A DNA stretch of 22,773 nt, from the IMG/VR virus record IMGVR_UViG_3300027687_000081, positions 1 to 22,773 of that record; one strand, given 5' to 3'. Positions 19,823 through 22,773 of the stretch are shown here, piece by piece. The notes beneath the pieces were generated by a model, which saw nothing but the letters and a program-made list of their open reading frames with translations, was not told the DNA's origin and made no database searches. This DNA comes from a virus. How positions within the stretch are numbered: the stretch's first letter is position 1; every line of letters starts with the position of its first letter. The position numbers were made by a program, and so were the translations under genes.

Positions 19823-20560
19823 TTAAAATGCGTTATATATTGTACTTACGTTAACTCCCTGATTTATTAAACTTTGTAGATCGGTTGGTCTGTCCAAGCC
19901 TCGAATTGCTTGAGCGAATGTATTTATTGCAGACAGATAACTCAGTAGTCCGTTAGTGCTTCCGTCTTGTCCGATTAATTGACCCCTAGATTCACCAGTT
20001 AGTTCTATTTTATCATAAGCAAACCCTACAGGAAGAGTCATAACTTCTCCACCATTTGCCCATGCTTGAGTTATGTTACCAACTTGTACAGGATATACTT
20101 CAGTCATTTTATATTGATACGTGATGACCTCTTGATGCCAAGAGTATACTGTTATGACAATTGTTGCTTTTCCATACTCCTCTTGATATCCTATTTCATA
20201 TGGCTGTAGTCCTCCACTGGAAGACAGATTGCCAGCTGCGGTAGAATAGTTTACGATTTTTTGAACCCAGGCGTGAAAAAACTTTAGCATTTCAAAGTTA
20301 CTGTCTACCATAAACACTGTGGGCAGAACGGGCAGTTCAAGCCCTATGGGTCGTCTAGTTGTAGCGCCAAATGCTTGCTTCTTATAATTCGTAGTCTGTA
20401 AATCTATTTCAGGTAGTGTGACGCTACGACAAAAAAAGTTCATGTCTTGCCCCATCTTATTATCAACGGGTGCGTTTTGAATTGATACCATAAAGAGGTT
20501 ATCTGCTGCTAAGCCGTGCTTACTTAAGACTCCTTTGAAATCTGCAATATTAAATCCCAT
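19823..20560 (-). CDS. 54: Baseplate tail-tube initiator, gp54-like
   Basis: A 245-residue protein (T4 gp54 is 320). D-N-L-F-M-V-S-I near 20-27, then C-R-S-V-T-L-P-E near 45 and L-P-V-L-P-T-V-F-M-V-D-S-N-F-E-M-L-K-F-F-H-A-W-V follow the tail-tube/initiator fold of gp54 and gp19 (beta barrel with a helix ending in W-V). The late part Y-K-M-T-E-V-Y-P-V-Q-V matches the second barrel strand. The gene starts four bases after the 2-like gene ends, with AGGATAAAG as its ribosome binding site, and is followed by the 26-like gene. A tail-tube protein proper (gp19) is a possible alternative, but the neighbours favour 54. Confidence 0.6.
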   Translation of the reverse strand: MGFNIADFKGVLSKHGLAADNLFMVSIQNAPVDNKMGQDMNFFCRSVTLPEIDLQTTNYKKQAFGATTRRPIGLELPVLPTVFMVDSNFEMLKFFHAWVQKIVNYSTAAGNLSSSGGLQPYEIGYQEEYGKATIVITVYSWHQEVITYQYKMTEVYPVQVGNITQAWANGGEVMTLPVGFAYDKIELTGESRGQLIGQDGSTNGLLSYLSAINTFAQAIRGLDRPTDLQSLINQGVNVSTIYNAF

Positions 20561-20564
20561 TACT

Positions 20565-21155
20565 TTATCCTATTTTTTTTCTTGAGTCAGTCCAGACTTG
20601 CTGCTTTGAAGCACCCTGGAATCTTTCGGTTGGTAGCCATATTGCTATGTCCCACTCTGTAGGATATATATACATAAACTGGCTCTTTACTTGAGTCGTA
20701 AGATATCTCTTAACACAGGGCTTGAAGGGTGCGAACTTAGCTGCACCGTCTAACATATTATAGTTCAATTTAAGTCTTGTAGTCTCATCATAGTTGTTAT
20801 TGTTCGAAGTTTCGTACAGCGCATCCATTAACTTAGCTCTAAGAACTAGCGGTAGATAGTGAAGATTTAGACCAAGAAATCCACCTGGCACCTTTTTAAA
20901 TGGAAAGACTAAAGGAAATCTATCGAAATAGGGTAGAGTTTTTTTATGTTTCGCATCATAGTAATACATGTATAGCTGACCCACCATGGGCTTAACTGTA
21001 AGTCTGGAAGCATCTTTTTTCAGAAGCCTAGCACTATTAACTTTTCCGTAGTCTCTAGCCGTCTGTCTATACCACTTTTTAGCAGCAGCAGATTGAGCGG
21101 GTACTTTACCACTATTAGCACCCTGTTTGAGAATTTTGTCGAAGACTGTGGCCAT
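20565..21155 (-). CDS. 2: DNA end protector gp2-like (tentative)
   Basis: A 196-residue basic protein. G-Q-L-Y-M-Y-Y-Y-D-A-K-H-K-K-T-L-P-Y-F-D at about 60-79, then F-P-L-V-F-P-F and G-F-L-G-L-N-L-H-Y-L-P at about 92-102, with the C-terminal W-T-D-S-R-K-K-I, are blocks I associate with the gp2 DNA-end protector of T4-like phages, here shorter than T4 gp2 (274). In T4, gp2 caps the packaged DNA ends and guards against host RecBCD; genes 2 and 4 are neighbours there, as here. The assignment is from memory of these motifs and is tentative. A leftward late promoter lies 25 bases upstream of the start. Confidence 0.5.
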   Translation of the reverse strand: MATVFDKILKQGANSGKVPAQSAAAKKWYRQTARDYGKVNSARLLKKDASRLTVKPMVGQLYMYYYDAKHKKTLPYFDRFPLVFPFKKVPGGFLGLNLHYLPLVLRAKLMDALYETSNNNNYDETTRLKLNYNMLDGAAKFAPFKPCVKRYLTTQVKSQFMYIYPTEWDIAIWLPTERFQGASKQQVWTDSRKKIG

Positions 21156-21179
21156 TTTGCTATCCGTATTATAATATAG

Positions 21180-21187
21180 TATTTATA
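21180..21187 (-). promoter_or_regulatory. T4-type late promoter (leftward)
   Basis: TATTTATA on the given strand, 25 bases upstream of the 2-like gene start; reads leftward as exact TATAAATA. Confidence 0.8.
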
Positions 21188-21205
21188 TCAATTCAGTTGA
21201 CTATC

Positions 21206-21664
21206 TTATTTAATACCTAACTCATTTTCAGTTATAATTTGCCACTTCCAGCCGCGATCTTTACAATATTCTTGAGCAGCTATCCATTTAGCTTCGTTTA
21301 CTCCCCAAGTCTTGACTTCGTTTATATAACGCTTAGTTGGCTTGTTACCACGCTTAGTGTTCTGAATTTTAGGAGGGTGTGTCTGAGCATAGGGCTTTAC
21401 CTCAATCAATATCTTCTCTTTCTTCTTATCTCGTGAGATTTGCTCAACATAAAAGTCTGGAAAATATCTATGCCATTTACCGTCAATGGGCGAAACGTAT
21501 GGTATAACTATCTCTTCGCTTGACCATTTCATAACATGTGGGTGACGATCTAAATACCTAGCCATCTTAAATTCCCACGAACTTCTATACACTATATTCT
21601 TTGGATCACCTAAATACTTATCAGGATTCTTAGGATTAAATTTACCTTTGTACGTTTTATACAT
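21206..21664 (-). CDS. 4: Head completion protein gp4 (nuclease-fold)
   Basis: A 152-residue protein. K-G-K-F-N-P-K-N-P-D-K-Y-L-G-D-P, Y-R-S-S-W-E-F-K-M-A-R-Y-L-D, then W-H-R-Y-F-P-D-F-Y-V, I-L-I-E-V-K-P and W-G-V-N-E-A-K-W match gp4/gp50 head-completion proteins of T4-like phages. The D/E-x-K triad (E of W-E-F, D of P-D-F, E-V-K) is that of a restriction-endonuclease-like fold, so it may trim packaged DNA ends as the head is finished before tail joining. T4 gp4 is about 150 residues. It starts opposite the 48-like gene, with overlapping divergent late promoters between them. Confidence 0.88.
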   Translation of the reverse strand: MYKTYKGKFNPKNPDKYLGDPKNIVYRSSWEFKMARYLDRHPHVMKWSSEEIVIPYVSPIDGKWHRYFPDFYVEQISRDKKKEKILIEVKPYAQTHPPKIQNTKRGNKPTKRYINEVKTWGVNEAKWIAAQEYCKDRGWKWQIITENELGIK

Positions 21665-21674
21665 CTCAAACTCA

Positions 21675-21682
21675 TATAAATA
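21675..21682 (+). promoter_or_regulatory. T4-type late promoter (rightward)
   Basis: Exact TATAAATA at 21675-21682, 32 bases before the 48-like gene. It lies downstream of the opposing leftward late promoter at 21695-21702, so the two point toward each other and their transcripts start in the same few bases. Confidence 0.8.
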
Positions 21683-21694
21683 TATCGTAGTTAC

Positions 21695-21702
21695 TATTTA
21701 TA
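21695..21702 (-). promoter_or_regulatory. T4-type late promoter (leftward)
   Basis: TATTTATA on the given strand, 30 bases upstream of gp4; reads leftward as exact TATAAATA. Confidence 0.8.
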
Positions 21703-21714
21703 ACAAGGATTAGT

Positions 21715-22644
21715 ATGTTAAGATTTCCAGAAGATATTGGCGCGCATTATATTGTGTTGATGTTTAAAGAGTACGTCTATACAGGCGGTGGTGTTCACTC
21801 AGAGTTTACCAGCGGCGGAGATATTGTACTACCTTTGCCAAAGTCACTACAAGACTCGTTAAACGTTAAAGTGGGAGCAGACGAGCTTGGCATACTGGGG
21901 TCGTTGTCGGCTGAGGGATCGGCAGCAATGGCAGGGCAATCTTTTAGCGATGTTGCAGGCAAGCTCAAAAGTATGATGTCTACAGTGTCTAATCAAGCCA
22001 CTGCCGCTGGAGAAACTGAATCGTTGGCAGAAGGGTTTTCTATGCTCGCGGATTCAGCCGGCTTTTTGGCTGCTGCTGGACTAGGAGTAATTGCTCCAGA
22101 TGTCGGAAAAGGTCTGTCTGCGGGAACAGGCACTGCTATTAATCCATATGCGACACTTGTATTCAGTGGAGTTGATCTTAAGACACATACGTTCGAGTGG
22201 ACATTATCGCCCAGTAGTGCAGATGAATCAAATACACTAAAAGAAATCATTAGAAAAATACAAGAAAATATCGTACCTGAAGTGAGTGGGGTCGCAGTAA
22301 CGGGAGGATCTACCACACTAGCTCGTGGTTTATTGCGATATCCATCTATGGTAGAGGTTAGATTTGCGGGAGTAGACTTCTACAAAATAAAGACGGGGAT
22401 GATCAGTGCATTTGCTGTTGATTATGCTCCAGAAGGTATTGCAATACACAAACAAGGTAAACCCGCTGTAGTGAGAATTACTATGACTATGACTGAAGCC
22501 GCGATTCATACAAAGGATGATTATAAAGCATCCTCAGCGCCAGGTGGAGCAGGTGCAGGACAAAATGGCATCGAATTAAATCTGCCAGATATTGACGTTG
22601 GTCAGTTTACGTCTAATCTGTTTGGCTCGTTGGGTGAGGACTAG
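21715..22644 (+). CDS. 48: Baseplate tail-tube cap, gp48-like
   Basis: A 309-residue protein (T4 gp48 is 364). The middle is Ala/Gly/Ser-rich with low-complexity helices (residues 60-130). The C-terminal half carries I-N-P-Y-A-T-L-V-F-S-G-V-D-L-K-T-H-T-F-E-W-T-L-S-P (about 142-166), then Y-P-S-M-V-E-V-R-F and I-S-A-F-A-V-D-Y-A-P-E-G, the tail-tube-like fold of gp48/gp54. It sits upstream of gene 53 with a late promoter of its own and AAGGA before the ATG. gp48 caps the baseplate centre so the tube can polymerise. Confidence 0.7.
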   Translation: MLRFPEDIGAHYIVLMFKEYVYTGGGVHSEFTSGGDIVLPLPKSLQDSLNVKVGADELGILGSLSAEGSAAMAGQSFSDVAGKLKSMMSTVSNQATAAGETESLAEGFSMLADSAGFLAAAGLGVIAPDVGKGLSAGTGTAINPYATLVFSGVDLKTHTFEWTLSPSSADESNTLKEIIRKIQENIVPEVSGVAVTGGSTTLARGLLRYPSMVEVRFAGVDFYKIKTGMISAFAVDYAPEGIAIHKQGKPAVVRITMTMTEAAIHTKDDYKASSAPGGAGAGQNGIELNLPDIDVGQFTSNLFGSLGED

Positions 22645-22646
22645 TC

Positions 22647-22773
22647 ATGAGTTATTTCAGTAAATTTCCGCAAATTAAATACAATAATGCAGACGTGCTT
22701 GATCTCACTCGGCGAGTTAAATTAGCAAATGCTACGAGAGCATTTAATTATCATCCCTATGTAATAGCAGAGG
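22647..22773 (+). CDS. 53: Baseplate wedge gp53, N-terminal fragment
   Basis: Forty-two codons starting ATG 22647, two bases after the 48-like stop, run off the window end. M-S-Y-F-S-K-F-P-Q-I-K-Y-N-N-A, then D-L-T-R-R-V-K-L-A-N, match the start of gp53-type wedge proteins in marine T4-like phages. gp53 belongs to the baseplate wedge. Only the N-terminal part is seen. Confidence 0.7.
   Translation, partial: MSYFSKFPQIKYNNADVLDLTRRVKLANATRAFNYHPYVIAE

Noticed and set aside
1-22773. CRISPR arrays, insertion sequences, integrase or attachment sites
   Set aside because: No spaced direct repeats, transposase motif or integrase-like protein is seen; the window fits a lytic T4-like phage.

Overview
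This window looks like part of the genome of a marine T4-like myovirus, not bacterial chromosome. The T4-type content includes a replication/late-transcription cluster in T4 order (dsbA, 33, 59, 32), baseplate and head-completion genes (4, 2-like, 54-like, 26-like, 48-like and the start of 53), T4-type late promoters (TATAAATA) and internal-head proteins with capsid-targeting leaders. The host is probably a marine bacterium but not necessarily a cyanobacterium. The phage carries a circularly permuted tmRNA, a form known from alphaproteobacteria, some cyanobacteria and some betaproteobacteria. It also carries a heme oxygenase plus PcyX-like bilin reductase pair, a combination known from marine viral metagenomes. 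No photosystem gene is present.

Layout. 1-2395: the end of a retropepsin-like protease gene, then five tightly overlapping genes whose products all begin with a T4-type capsid-targeting leader (M-K/L-x-F-x-Q-F/Y-I-E-E); one of them carries a ParB-like domain. 2399-4823: a sigma70 promoter, a small winged-helix-like protein, a terminator, then small genes including an acyl-carrier-protein-like protein, a calcineurin-like phosphoesterase and two small membrane proteins. 4834-9490: an early-type block in which near-identical sigma70 promoter cassettes precede small genes and a CobT-like metallopeptidase/VWA protein; a related promoter precedes a CobS/MoxR-like AAA+ ATPase, and the block ends in a hairpin. 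9503-11929: a membrane protein, then a late promoter driving a zeta-toxin-like kinase with a leader of its own, heme oxygenase and bilin reductase. 11925-13445: a late promoter, a PKD/BspA-like virion protein and a small partner. 13470-13725: permuted tmRNA. 13763-16306: dsbA, a small ORF, 33, 59 and 32, ending in a strong terminator.

From 16311 to 21664 the genes run leftward: a 744-residue repeat protein, a two-helix membrane protein with an EF-hand-like loop, a 26-like gene with an overlapping -1-frame extension ORF, then 54-like, 2-like and 4. From 21715 rightward come 48-like and the start of 53. Late promoters serve both arms and overlap head-on between genes 4 and 48.

The items most worth a second look are the phage permuted tmRNA (predicted tag ANDAFYGDTAIAA), the T7 slippery site that could fuse the 26-like protein to a previously unmarked 55-residue extension (a tail-assembly-chaperone-like arrangement), the duplicated capsid-targeting leaders on different cargo proteins, and the placement of the PcyX/heme oxygenase pair downstream of a late promoter.
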